NCBI RefSeq assembly: GCF_008728515.1
Contig: NC_044986.1
Location: 54,672,855 to 54,736,854, forward strand
DNA from: Papio anubis
Lineage: Eukaryota > Chordata > Mammalia > Primates > Cercopithecidae
DNA: 64,000 bases
Direction of reading: 5' to 3'
Shown here: positions 43,786 through 54,782 of the stretch, one piece after another
Numbering within the stretch: position 1 is the stretch's first letter
Layout: every line of letters begins with the position of its first letter
The notes under the pieces: model-generated
The model's input: the letters and a program-made list of their open reading frames with translations, nothing else
What the model was told of the DNA's origin: nothing
Databases searched by the model: none
Translations under genes and position numbers: made by a program

Positions 43786-44243
43786 TTGATGCTGTAATAA
43801 ATTACCACAACCTTAATGGCTTAAACCAATGCAGATTGATTATCTTAGAGTTACAGAGGTCAAAAGTCCAAAATAGATCTCACTGGGCTAAAATTGGAGA
43901 GTTGGCAGAGCTGCGTTCCTTCTAGAAGCCCTAGGCGAGGTTCATTTCCTTGTCTTTCTCCAGCTTTTAGAGGCCGCCTGCATCCCTTGACTTGTGGCTC
44001 CTTCCTCCATTTTTAAAGCCAGCAGCAAAGCACCTGATTCTTCTGCCTTCCTCTTCGATCTTTTTAAGAACTCTTGTGATTGCATTGAGCCTACTCAGAG
44101 AACATAGAATAATCTTATTTTTAGGCCAGCTGCTTAGCAATCTTACTTCCATCTACAACCTTTATTCTCCCTCAACATGTAACCTAACATACTCATAGGC
44201 TCCATGCATTATGATGGAGGGGCCATTATTCTGCCTAGCACAT
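43786..44243 (-). mobile_element. MaLR LTR, MLT1-type, antisense
   Basis: The plus strand begins TTTCCTATTGATGCTGTAAT (43779-43798) and AATTACCACAACCTTAATGG, continues with AGAGGCCGCCTGCATCCCTT (43968-43987), TTCCTCCATTTTTAAAGCCA and GCAATCTTACTTCCATCTAC, and ends GGCCATTATTCTGCCTAGCA. This is the full reverse complement of the LTR type at 9139-9625. Confidence 0.82.
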
Positions 44244-44317
44244 GGCTCAAACTCCACATATCCAACACACAATTCCATCACCCCACCCTAAACTTAGTCT
44301 TCCTCTAGTGTTGTGTG

Positions 44318-44762
44318 TCTTAAGAAAATGTGGCACATATACACCATGGAATACTATGCAGCCATAAAAAAGGATGAGTTTGTGTCCTTTGTAGGGACAT
44401 GGGTGCAGCTGGAAACCATCATTCTCAGCAAACTGTCGCAAGAACAGAAAACCAAACACTGCATGTTCTCACTCATAGGTGGGAACTGAACAATGAGATC
44501 ACTTGGACCCAGGAAGGGGAACATCACACACTGGGGCCTATCACGGGGAGTGGGGAGGGATTGTATTGGGAGTTATACCTGATGTAAATGACGAGTTGAT
44601 GGGTACTGACGAGTTGATGGGTGTAGCATGCCAACATGGCACAGGTATACATATGTAACAAACCTGCACATTATCCACATGTACCCTAGAACTTAAAGTG
44701 TAATAAAAAAAATAAATAAAATAAAACCCAGAGGAAAAAAAGATAAAAAAATAAATGGTTCC
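44318..44762 (+). mobile_element. L1PA 3' end, sense, 5' truncated
   Basis: Starts in ORF2 at TTAAGAAAATGTGGCACATA (44320-44339), runs through the ORF2 stop (TGGGAACTGA, 44481-44490) and the 3' UTR to TGTACCCTAGAACTTAAAGT (44680-44699), then an A-rich AATAAATAAAATAAAA tail to about 44762. An 18-bp tandem duplication, GACGAGTTGATGGGTACT, lies in the 3' UTR (44590-44622). Confidence 0.93.
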
Positions 44763-45225
44763 TCTATCAGTTGAAGAAATAGATGTCTCAGAGTTATTGT
44801 TGATTCTGTTTTTGTCTTCCTCGTTTTTTAGATATAATCTATCATGAACTTTAATATCTATCATGAACTTTTATGGATTCTGCTGCCAAGATAGATGTCT
44901 TTTTTTTTTTTTCCAGTAGGTTTTTGGGGAACAGGTGGTGTTTGGTTATATGGATAAATTCTTCAGTGGTGATTCCTGAGATCTTGGTGTACCCATCACC
45001 CGAGCAGCATGCAGTTTTTTATCGCTTATTCCTCTCCCACCCTTCCCCTCGAGTCCCCAAAGTCCGTGCCTTTGCATCCTCATAGCTTAGCTCCCACTTG
45101 TAAGTGAGAACATACGATGTTTGTTTTTTTCCATTCCTGAGTTACTTTACTTAGAACTGTGGTCTCCAATTCCATCTATGTTGCTGCTAATGCCATTCTT
45201 TCTTACTTTTTTATGGCTGAGTAGT

Positions 45226-45278
45226 ATTCTCTCTCTCTCTCTCTCTGTGTGTGTGTATGCATACACACACACACCACA
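45226..45278. repeat. (TC)n(TG)n(CA)n compound microsatellite
   Basis: About nine TC units, five TG units, then ATGCATACACACACACAC. It lies at the same L1 position (after GAGTAGTATTC) as the GT repeat of 27235, which shows recurrent microsatellite birth at this L1 site. Confidence 0.92.
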
Positions 45279-45771
45279 TTTTCTTAATCCACTCATCGAT
45301 TGATGGGCATTTGAGCCGGTTCCATATTTTTGTAGTTGCAAATTGTGCTGTTATAAACATGTGTGCACAAGTGTCTTTTTCGTATAATTTAATGACTTCT
45401 TTTCCTCTGGGTAGATACCCAGTAGTGGGATTGGTGGATCAAATGGTAGATCTACTTTTAGATCTCAAGGAATCGCCACACTGTTTTCTATGGTGGTTGT
45501 ACTAGTTTACATTTCCACCAACAGTGTAAAAATTTCCCCTTTTTACCACATCCACACCAAAATCTATTATTTTTTTATTTTTTATTTATGGCCATTCTTG
45601 CAGGAGTAAGATGGTATCACATTTTGGTTTTGATTTACGTTTTCCTGATCATTAGTGATGTTGAGCATTTTTCATATATGTTGGCCGTTTATATCTTCTT
45701 TTGAGAATTGTCTGTTCATGTACTTTGCCCACTTTTTGATGGGATTATTCGTTTTTTTCTTTTCTTCTCTT

Positions 45772-46070
45772 TTCTTTTTTTTTTTTGAGATGGAGTTTCC
45801 CTCTTGTTGCCCAGGCTGGAGTGCAATGGCATGATCTCGGCTCACCACAACCTCTGCCTTCTGGGTTCAAGCGATTCTCCTACCTCAGCCTCCCGAGTAG
45901 CTGGGATTGTAGGCACACACCACCACGCCCGGCTAATTTTGTCTTTTTAGTAGAGATGAGGTTTCTCCATGTTTCTCAGGTTGGCCTCGAACTCCTGACC
46001 TCAGGTGATCTGCTCACCTCAGCCTCACAAAGTGTTGGGGTTACAGGCGTGAGCCACCACGCCCGGCCTT
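45772..46070 (-). mobile_element. AluS-like, antisense
   Basis: A T/C-rich tract then poly-T (45776-45787) leads to GAGATGGAGTTTCCCTCTTG and a complete body ending GAGCCACCACGCCCGGCC (46068). The flanks ATTCGTTTTTTT and CTTGTTTTTTTG indicate an imperfect target duplication within the L1. Confidence 0.92.
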
Positions 46071-46240
46071 GTTTTTTTGTTGCTGATTTGAGTTCCTGGT
46101 AGATTCTGGATATTAGTCCTTTGTTGGATGCATAGTTTGCAAATATTTTCTCCCACTCTGTGGGGTGTCTGTTTACTCTGCCGATTATTTCTTTTGTGTG
46201 CCCGAGACAGATTTCAAATCAAAGACATCTGTCTCTGCCA

Positions 46241-46630
46241 CACTGATATTGTTTGGATCTGTGTCCCTGCCCAAATTTCATGTCGAATTGTAATCCCCAG
46301 TGTTACAGGGAGTTGATGGATCATGGGGGCAGAGTTCTCATAAATGCTTCAGAATCATCCCTTCAGTGCTGTTCTCGTGAGATCTGGTTGTTTAAAAGTG
46401 TGTGGCACCTTGTTCCTCTCTCTCTTCCTCCTGCACTGGCCATGTAACACATGCCTGCTTCTCCTTCACCTTCCGCTATAACTGTAAGTTTTCAGAGGCT
46501 TCCCCATTTGCCGAGTAAAAGCCATCATGCTTCCTGTACAGCCTGTGGAACCATGAGCCAGTTAAACCTCTTTTCTTTACCCAGTCTCAGGTATTTCTTT
46601 ATAGTAATGCGAGAATGGACGAATATACAC
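46241..46630 (+). mobile_element. MST-type MaLR LTR (MSTB-like), sense
   Basis: TGATATTGTTTGGATCTGTG (46243-46262) opens the LTR. Further blocks are GATGGATCATGGGGGCAGAG, GTTTAAAAGTGTGTGGCACC (46389-46408), CATCATGCTTCCTGTACAGC (46523-46542) and the end CAGGTATTTCTTTATAGTAATGCGAGAATGG. The polyadenylation signal region has decayed to AGTTAAACC. No internal MaLR sequence is attached. Confidence 0.88.
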
Positions 46631-46724
46631 ACCTACACCAAGATACCTGTGTCTCTTACTTGAACCCTTGTAGGAACTTCCTAATTGATCTCCCAGTATG
46701 TTCTTTTGACTTTTTCCAGATGTT

Positions 46725-47040
46725 CTCTATAATTTAGCCAGAGTGATCGTTTAAAGATGCAAATATATTAGTGTCACTTCTCTTCTTAAAAGCAGTAGGA
46801 CAAAAAATTCCCTGATGTGGCCTCAAGATTCTACCCTCTTTTCTCATCTGATCATACTCTGCAGTCTTCCTTCCAGTTTCCACTGTGCCACTAGGACTCT
46901 ACTGTCTGCCACTAAGTTCTCCTGTTTCACCAGACTCTTGCCATCTTTACTTGTTAACTCAGATTCATTCTTCATATTTTAATCAGTATACTTCTTCAGA
47001 GAAAACTTCTTTATATTCCTTGGTCTCTATCAAAAACCCC
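46725..47040 (+). mobile_element. LINE-2 3' region, sense
   Basis: CCAGAGTGATCGTTTAAAGA (46739-46758), GTCACTTCTCTTCTTAAAAG (46774-46793), then CCTGATGTGGCCTCAAG and TGCCATCTTTACTTG follow the order of L2 ORF2 end and 3' UTR. Diverged, no open frame. Confidence 0.7.
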
Positions 47041-47069
47041 AGTTGAAGGCTTTCAGACTTCTTTGTACT

Positions 47070-47372
47070 TTTTTTTTTTTTGAGACAGATCTCGCCCTGT
47101 CACCCAGACTGGAGTGCGGTGGTGTGATCGTAGCTCACTGTACCCTCGAACTCTTGGATTCAAGCGATTCTCCCACCTCAGTCTCCCTGAGTAGCTGGGA
47201 CTACAGGCATGTGCCACTGTATCCAGCTAATTTTGTTTTTCATTTTGGTTTTTATAGAGAAGAGGGTCTCACTATGTTGCCTAGGCTGTTCTCGAAGAGG
47301 GCCTTAAGCCATCCTCCTGCCTTGGCCTCCCAAAGCTCTGGAATTACAGGCATGAGCCACTGTACCTGGCCA
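47070..47372 (-). mobile_element. AluJ-like, antisense
   Basis: Poly-T (47071-47081), GAGACAGATCTCGCCCTGTC and a diverged two-arm body ending GAGCCACTGTACCTGGCC. The flanks TTGTACTTTTT and CTGGCCACTTTTTC are only loosely alike, so the duplication is uncertain. Confidence 0.88.
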
Positions 47373-49604
47373 CTTTTTCTTCATAGCTATTGTTATAGTT
47401 TGTAATTGTAACTTTTGTTGAGTAGTTAAGTATTTCTACTCTGAATGTAAACGTGAAATACACACACACGCACACACACAGAGTTTTCCAGTGTTTTTTC
47501 TCACCTGTGCTATGTTGAAATTCCCATTTCTGTGAGAAATTCCCATTTCTGTGAGGTAGAATGTAGCATATTTCTTAATGATATCTCAACCGGATTTTAT
47601 AGCTTTCCTTTTTCATTTCAGCATTTAAGACTCAATCCTCTTCATTTTACACCTTCTGTCTTCAGATTGGGGAGGGGAAGAAATGGCCTCTACCACGAGT
47701 TCTGTTCTCCTCCAAAGGTAACCACACCCTGTGTTCTGAGCCCCCTTTTTGGACTGACTGAGGTGTGGGTGAAATGATGGTTGGTGGAATTAGGGCCAGT
47801 TCTGGTGCCTCCTACTAAACGCTGGGAGGAGTTGACTTTGACAGTATCTGGTATGCTCCTCTGACTGCTCTGTGAGCATATATTGTGATGTGCTTAGCTC
47901 TGGGCCTTTGCCATAATTTTGGATATGAGGATCATGGCTGGGATGCTATTACATAATTTGTTTTTATGATTGTCAGACAATTTTCCTTTTCCTCATAAAA
48001 CAGAAAAGTTCGTGAGTACAATAATGTATATCTATCTTTTCCCTTCATTTGTTTCTCAGTGGAGTGTAACTAGCTGTTCCAGTTTGTCCAAGACTGAAGG
48101 GATTTCCAAAGACATGGGACTTTCAGTGCTGAAACTAGGAAACACCTGGGTAAATTGGGATGAGTTCATTAGTGTTTTGCAGTGCTCCCCTCCCTTTTTT
48201 TTAGCACAATGACTGACAAAATGGTTATAAAGCATTTTTTGAATAAACGTGAGTGCGGAAGAGTTTTACAAAGACTACAAGCTCTACAAGTTTACAAAGT
48301 CAGGTTATAAATGATTATAACCAATATTAATGATTGAGTATTTTTGTTTTACTGCATTAATAAAAATTTAGAATAAATAAAATTAGTCATTGTGCAGCCT
48401 CAGCTGTTTAGTGATTAATTTCCTTAACTTTAGGTTTCTAATTTGCAGTGATACCTGGCAAGTGGTAGGGAGTTGTACAGGTAGAGTATGAAAAGTAAAA
48501 TTCAATTGACTTAATGCTTTGTGAACCAGATCAATAATTTATTTGTAGTGTTGAATAAGACTAATGTATTTAGGTAGCATTTCAGTATTGTTAATTTTTC
48601 ACCTTTTATTTTGAAAAGTTTTTTACTTTGGCAAGCAAGGCTTCGGTAGTCTGTGTGGTCTGTTCCTGTCCAACTGTGACACAAATCTTTGGCCATTGTC
48701 AAGTCACTTTTAAAAATCAGGTATGATTCAGTTGGTTGGTGCTAGTCACTTTTGAATAGTTCCTAAGGACGGGTGCTATCATTAGAAAATCCAGTGATGA
48801 ACGGGCCTCAAGTCACAATAAGTTTATACTTAAGGAAGTGATTTATACTATTTTCTGAATATGGTAATACAAATTAGGGTAAAAAAGATCAATGCTCATA
48901 TTTTGATAAATTGAGAACTCTTTTCTTTCTTGTTTCCCCTCCTATTTTTCTTTTTCTGTGATTCAGCCTTTGGCATGTGTGTGTCATACAGCTCACAGGG
49001 GACCAGCGAAGCTCATTGTGCATTCTCCCTCCTCCCCCAGCAAAACCTTATACTTCCCCCTGTCTTTAATAAGAAAGCCCTGCGGTGAAGTGTGCTTTAT
49101 GTTTTTTAGTGGAGTAATCAGGAGAAAATGGATTATCTCAGATACGGACTCATGAATTTGGTATAATTTCTTAATAATTATTGAGTTCATTTAATTGTAA
49201 CAACTCCATATATTGTAGTGTAGGTATTATTCTCTCCATGTGTGACAGATGATGATGTACTTTCAGAGAGGTGGCTGAGAAAAACTGTGGTTGTATGTTA
49301 GCAGAAGAGCACTTTTATTCTGAACGGTAGGGGCTGGTATTCTACACATATAAAATACGCAATATTTTAGTAGCCACATGAGTAGCTGATACTCATTTTA
49401 AGTGTTTTCCAGTTAAACTTTATCATTTAAGAGACACTCTCATTTTATTATTTAAAATTTTCTACACTTGAAAATGATAGTTTGTACATACTAGTAGTAG
49501 AAAAAAGTAAGCATTTGTAGTTTCCTTCATGAGTACTAAATCTATTCTAAGTAGAATCCTAAAAATGCAACTTCCTTTGATTCTTTTGTTTCTTAACCCA
49601 TTTA
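47373..49604. other. Mostly unique DNA
   Basis: No gene is recognised. It holds a short CA repeat (47460-47479) and a perfect 19-bp tandem duplication (47517-47554). Frames at 47532-47777, 47970-48212 and 48958-49155 show no known domains. Confidence 0.5.
47517..47554. repeat. Perfect 19-bp tandem duplication
   Basis: GAAATTCCCATTTCTGTGA occurs twice in a row (47517-47535, 47536-47554) without a mismatch, which implies a recent event. Confidence 0.95.
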
Positions 49605-49870
49605 TTCATCCATCCATCCATCCAGTATTATTGTATGTCTGCTACATTTCAGATATTGTCAAAGATTGGGGGATTGGTCAAAGAAATGAGGTGATTAAGA
49701 CCCAATCCCTGTTTTATATGAAGTCAAGCTCTACAAGTTGCATATTCTTGGTATTCTCTTACTGACTAGCAATTAACTTTCTAAATATTTGCTGAGTACT
49801 TTCTTTGTGTCAGGCACTGCTGTTAATAGTGAAATACAAAGTGAATAAGATTCATGCAGTGTACTTCCTA
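49605..49870 (+). mobile_element. L2/MIR-like remnant with (CATC)n start
   Basis: A short CATCCATCCATCCATCCAG run (49607-49625) precedes diverged text. The later part, GCTGAGTACTTTCTTTGTGT with CAGGCACTGCTGTTAATAGT (49791-49832), is the typical L2/MIR 'size and date' end. Family and limits uncertain. Confidence 0.5.
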
Positions 49871-50035
49871 TAATACCAGCTACTCGGGTGGCTGAGACAC
49901 GAGAATCACTTGAACTGTGGGTGGGAGGGGGTGCGGAAGTTCCAGTGAGCAGAGATTGTGCCACTGCCCACTGCCCTCCAGCCTGGGCAACAGAGAGAGA
50001 CTCACTCTCAAAAAAACCAAAACAAAACAAAACAA
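49871..50035 (+). mobile_element. Alu right arm, sense, 5' truncated
   Basis: Begins at TAATACCAGCTACTCGGGTG, keeps the right arm with TGAGACACGAGAATCACTTG, ends CTCCAGCCTGGGCAACAGAG and an A-rich tail with CAAAA units (50007-50038). The left arm and linker are absent. Confidence 0.85.
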
Positions 50036-50285
50036 AAAGCAGAAAAAAACCAAACCCAACCTCATACTCATACAGAGTTCCTATGTTCACATATACAGAT
50101 ACTAGTATGTACATACCCACACACACTATATACACAGACATGCATGCTGCAGACTATATACATATACATGCAAATAAATACATGTATACATAGGCACAAA
50201 GCATGCAGTTACATACCCATAAACATATGGATATCATCTGGAAATATGTATGTTTATGTGTCTGCAAGTGCATGTAAATCAATGA
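50036..50285. repeat. Degenerate CA/TA-rich low-complexity DNA
   Basis: Imperfect ACACAC, TATACA and ATACAT steps, probably grown from the tail of the preceding Alu. No coding meaning for the frames that cross it. Confidence 0.7.
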
Positions 50286-50477
50286 GCTAATTGAACTGAG
50301 GGTGATTTCAGGAATCAGGCATCAACCAATATTATGAACTTGTACCCTGGTTCTTCTCTGGCCTCATTTGCCCATTTGTTCTCTATGGGAGAGACACAGG
50401 GATTAGTTAGCCTGCTGACAGCTATGGGTTTTGTGTGTCCTGTGCTGAGGATAGGAATGGTCATTACCATGGGTGGC

Positions 50478-50590
50478 CTAATTAAAGCCTCATGAATATT
50501 GAGTGCCACATATGTCTTATGTATAATTTGTGCAGCATGAATATTTAAAGCCTCAGGTGCCTCATGCATATTTAGTGCCTCATGAATTTT
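50478..50590. repeat. Degenerate short tandem array, unit near CTCATGAATATTTAGTGC
   Basis: Units read CTCATGAATATTGAGTGC, (diverged) ...TTTGTGC, GCATGAATATTTAAAGC, CTCATGCATATTTAGTGC and CTCATGAATTTTAGAAGC, with spacing of 18-27 bases. The minus-strand frame 50569-50315 shows the same periodicity (ALNIH repeated) but has no known domain. Confidence 0.75.
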
Positions 50591-51772
50591 AGAAGCTTCT
50601 TGGTCCTTCCATCTTTTTCTGTGTTCGTGCGTAAGTGTTCTGCTTGCTTTATCTAACAGGTTTCATTACTTATCTATGCTTAACACATTTTATGAGCTTC
50701 ATCTATCCTGTGTATTTCCCTGTCTTATTGAGCATAGGTTCTTGTCCTATTAAGCAGAATTTGAATTTTCTCCAGCACTATAGCAAATTTACATTACATC
50801 TGTCCATTAGGAAAGTCTACGGCCCAGATGCTTTAGGGAAAAGAAAGCTATTTTTAATATTCAGAATTTCGAGTCAGTACATACATTTATAGATATTTTC
50901 CAGTGTAGGACTTTTCATAAAATCTTTAGCATAATAAAGCTCAAAATTGATTTAACAATCTAGAAAAAGTGTTCTTGAGGAATTCATTCATGCTAGTTTA
51001 TGGTTTTGCTTAAAGCTTGTGGATGGAGATGGTAAGGAAGGAGAAGGTAATATTCCTTACTGGCTTGGGGGTTTTGAACTTTAACTGGCCAGCTTTAGCC
51101 CTCTATGTTGTAAACATTTTTGATGTAGTTACAATTCAAAGTTATGGCATATGGAAATTTCTGTTGTAGGATAAAGTGACAGAGTAATATAAATAGGGTT
51201 TGGCTGGCTAAAAAACTCCATTTTGACTCTGAGACAGTTACCCATTAAGCTTATGGGTTTTGAGTAACCTGGGGGTATGTTTAAGGTTAGTAGTAATTGA
51301 CAGGGTTGTTTGTATTTTCTGTGTATTGTGGGAAGAAGTTCATTCCATTTCATGATTAATGGTCAGGAAGTGACTTCTAGGATTTGGTGTTTCATCTTTC
51401 ATCATTGAAGAGGATCTCATTTAGATTGTTGAAGAAGATATCTTTGAACAGACACATCAGCCATCCTGCATATACTTAGATAAGTGGTAAACAAAGTGGT
51501 TCATGTACAGAAATGCTTTTCCATTGTGATTGACACCAAAATAAACTTGCTTAAATTGAAGAATCATAAAAATATATGCTCTACATATCTTATTCCCTTC
51601 AAATATTAGTATGTATTTATTCATGACCCCTGCCCCTTTTAGTTACAGGGACAAGGCTTTTTCTGAATATGAGAGGCTGACTAGAAATATGTATTTTGTG
51701 ATTATTTATTTGACAGACACATTTGGGGACAAACACAGTTGACCCTTGGTAAGCAGATGATAAAGCTGGTGG
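50591..51772. other. Unique AT-rich DNA
   Basis: No recognised feature. Confidence 0.45.
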
Positions 51773-51820
51773 TGGGAGCAGAGGTGCTGGGAGCAGAGGT
51801 GCTGGGAGCAGAGGTGCTGG
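51773..51820. repeat. 15-bp minisatellite, three units
   Basis: TGGGAGCAGAGGTGC occurs three times without mismatch (51773-51787, 51788-51802, 51803-51817) plus a partial TGG. Perfect units suggest recent expansion and likely length variation. Confidence 0.95.
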
Positions 51821-52214
51821 CGGGTGCATGGGTGTAGCTTGTTAACCCGAGTATTTGGGGTCCTCATCTGCATCAGTCACTTTGTTTTACAGGAAGGGAG
51901 AGTGGCAGTGAGGTGAAGGTTGAAATTGTGTTAGAGCTGCTTCTGCATTTCATACTTTCATTCTTTTGTGTCTATCTTGAATTCCAGCTTAGATCTCTAC
52001 TGCATGCCAGTGATGGAGCGGAAAGAAAGGCATTTCTTGTGTCGGAGGCTCTTGTTTGTGGCATTCTGGAGCCATTTAAACAGGCAGGGGCTGGCAGCCT
52101 GAGTACTGTTCTCTGGTGGATCTAGCTCCAGAGGGCTCTGTGCACATGATGTCACAGACACCATGTGACTTTAGGGTAGTAAAAACGCATCCCCATGTTG
52201 CTTTGAGTATACAA

Positions 52215-52905
52215 AAATAGTTAACATCCAATATTAAGTGCCAGGCCCCAGGCTAAGCACACTGTGTGAAGGAGCACGTTTGATTTTCATGGCATTGGAT
52301 GGCATAGCAGACTTGGCCAACCTTTTACCACTCACCATCCTGTGTCAGGATGGCTACTGCAAACACCATTTAGGGTGATCAGCTGTCTCCCTTTGCCCGG
52401 ATCTCGGGATTCTCCGGAGAGTCTGAGCTTTCAGTGCTAAAATGAGGATGCGTTGGTCACCGTAGTCCCTGTGACTGCTGTCCAAGGACGCCGGCAGCCA
52501 AGGAAACTCTCTCACAGTGGATGCTGCCCTCTTCCAGTGACACCAGTGACGGTGATTGGTGGATGAATACCATCTCTGCAGTCTCCAAGAATTCCCCTGC
52601 AGAATTCATCCCGTGGCACACAGGGAGGACCCACTCACACGCTCATTCATGTGGGATTCCCTCTTTGCTCTTTTGCATTTCACTTTCTCACCTCCCTACC
52701 AGCGCCTCCTGGGATCACCTTCTGCATAAATGACTTTCACTCAGATACTTGTCACAGGGTCAGCTTCTGGGGGAATCTAGTCTAAAACACGTGGTTAGAA
52801 CTGCTTTACCGCCATTCATCTAAGAGGAAACTGAGGTGCGGGAGGTTAAATAATTTTGCTGAAAATTGTACAGCTGGCACACAGAGCTAATAATTCTTAG
52901 GTATT
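52215..52905 (-). mobile_element. MIR, antisense, split by an LTR
   Basis: The left half (52215-52325) has TAAGTGCCAGGCCCCAGGCT (52234-52253) and CACTGTGTGAAGGAGCACG. The right half (52795-52905) has AAGAGGAAACTGAGGTGCGG (52822-52841), GAGGTTAAATAATTTTGCTG and TACAGCTGGCACACAGAGC. They join in the right order of an antisense MIR, so the LTR between them entered an existing MIR. Confidence 0.72.
52326..52793 (+). mobile_element. ERVL/MaLR-class LTR (family uncertain), sense
   Basis: The 3' part is recognisable: CAGCGCCTCCTGGGATCACC (52702-52721), AAATGACTTTCACTCAGATA, CACAGGGTCAGCTTCTGGGG (52753-52772) and the end GAATCTAGTCTAAAACA. This resembles ancient ERVL-class LTRs. It starts near TGGCCAACC, where the MIR breaks. 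No matching target duplication is visible. The frame at 52521-52733 is incidental. Confidence 0.55.
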
Positions 52906-52929
52906 AAGTTACACAGGTTTAATTTTTTT

Positions 52930-53224
52930 TAGTTTTTAAGTTTTTGAGACAAGATCTCACTTTGTCACTCAAGTTGGAGTGTAGTGGTGCAGTCATGGCT
53001 CACTGCAACCTTAAATGCCTAGGGTCAAGCTATCCTGCCCCAGCCTCCCAAGTAGCAGGGACCAGAGGTACATGCCACCATGCCTGCTGATTTTGTTCTT
53101 TAATTTTGGTAGAGACAAGGTCTTGCTATGTTGTCCAGGCCAGTCTTGAACTCCTGGTCTCAAGTGATCTTCATGCCTCACCTCCCTCACTAGGATTATA
53201 GGCAGGAGCCACTGTGCCCAGCCA
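52930..53224 (-). mobile_element. AluJ, antisense
   Basis: T-rich tract, then GAGACAAGATCTCACTTTGT and a strongly diverged two-arm body ending GAGCCACTGTGCCCAGCCA. Confidence 0.88.
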
Positions 53225-53261
53225 TTACAATTTTTTAAAATTATTATTTGTTATAATTTTT

Positions 53262-53432
53262 TTTTTTTTTAGTGACAGGGTCTCATTATGTTGCCCAGGT
53301 TGGAGTGCAGTAGCTATTCATAGGCATGGTCATAGTGCACTGCAGCCTTGAACTCCTGGCCTCAAGCAGTCTTCCTGCCTCAACCTCCTGAGTAGTTAGG
53401 ACTATAGATACACACCCTTGTGCCTGGCTTAA
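53262..53432 (-). mobile_element. Free right Alu monomer (FRAM), antisense
   Basis: Poly-T (53261-53271), then AGTGACAGGGTCTCATTATG and a single arm that includes the right-arm insert CTATTCATAGGCATGGTCAT (53314-53333), as in FRAM and 7SL RNA. It ends CACCCTTGTGCCTGGCTT. No second arm follows, so this is a fossil monomer older than dimeric Alu. Confidence 0.82.
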
Positions 53433-54782
53433 GTTATACGACGTTTGTTCCTATCCTTACCCATGTGTATTTATTTCCAGGAAATCTAAAATTTCGTTTA
53501 TTCATATGGGATTAACAATAAGCTATCATCAGTCCAGTGGGGTTATGAATGGTATGTTATTATTCTATCTCTGCTAAATTTATTGAGCCTGGAGCAGAAG
53601 TCTTGATTTTAATGGACTTGGGGGAGTTTGATGGGGTTGTTTTTATGAAGGAGAAATTTGTCTTTTATACGTAGTTGCCAAAACCAGCGCTGTTGCTGAC
53701 TAAGGACTAAGTGCCTATCCCTTGCCTAGCTATGCGCAGTCTGACCTTGGCTGGAAGCAGGAGTCGTGACATCTCTGACCAGATTGGATGTAAACTGCCT
53801 GCTTGTGCTAAGGAGTTGTGTCTGCTAGTTCTTGGCTCCCATCCTAGAGTTCTCTATGAAATGACTCATTATAAGGAAGTCTATTAAAAACAAATCTCTC
53901 CCCATTTTAGAATATCTCTTAAAATTTCTTCTTAATAAGAGAATTTTGGTGCTTTCAGTTCCAGTTAGTGCCAAGAAATTTAAAGTGTGTATTGAAGAAG
54001 GCTATGATAGTTACAGTACTTGAATTTCTTGTAAAGATAGATGCTTTGGGAAGTGAGTGTATTTCCCTGTCATTTCAAAGACAGAAGCTTGGAAATTCTA
54101 CCAGACTTAAAAAAAAATTTTTTTCTTTCACTGCAAATCCACAGCCTAATAGAAAGTGCTCCAAGTTTCTCTAGTGAAAGTGGCTTCACTTACCTCAGCA
54201 TTTAAGATCCTTTCCCACTGTTGTAGATTTATAGGTATTTTAGATTATTTAAAAAGGCAACTACCTGTCAAGTTATCCACATAAATAAAATAAGATTGTG
54301 CAGAAGTGTAGAATATAACCACATGCCAATCCTTAGGAAATAGTGGGAAATGTTTTACTTTAAAAATGTAGGGTTTTGCTTTTACAGAACTGATCTTTGA
54401 CCACAGGTTCTCTCAGGCTTTGCCTTTTGTAGTTCAATGATGTTTTCTATTAGTTCACCCCTCCCTTCCCTCAAAGGCCTGAAGAGACACTTCCCAGTTT
54501 TGGGAAATAGACCTTCATTAGTTACACCTGCCTCAGCATTTTTTTTTTCTGCACATCTGCTTAGCATCATGTATTTGGAAGTGCCACATACACGTTTGCC
54601 AACGTTGCTTTAGATGCTGTTGAGTCATAAGAAGATAAGCAAGGCTAGGAAGGATTCAGTCCAGCTTGGTGTTCTTCTCCACAAGTGTGACTTGGGTAGA
54701 GAATGGGGGACACTTTCTTTGGTTGACACAGAAAAACAGATTCATGTTACCTGTCATTTGCATAGTAAAAACTACAGGAAAT
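53433..54782. other. Unique DNA
   Basis: No recognised exon, RNA gene or repeat. Small frames (53968-54174, 54570-54382) lack domain features. Confidence 0.5.

Larger units (their letters stand above)
44895..46205 (-). mobile_element. L1PB/L1MA-like 3' region, antisense, with Alu inside
   Basis: Poly-T (44900-44911), then GGTTTTTGGGGAACAGGTGG (44920-44939), 3' UTR, and ORF2 C-terminus to about 45765. After the Alu it resumes as GATTTGAGTTCCTGGTAGAT (46086-46105), ending near TTTCTTTTGTGTGCC (46204). It is a relative of 26886-27812. It contains a (TC)n(TG)n tract (45226-45278). Confidence 0.85.
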
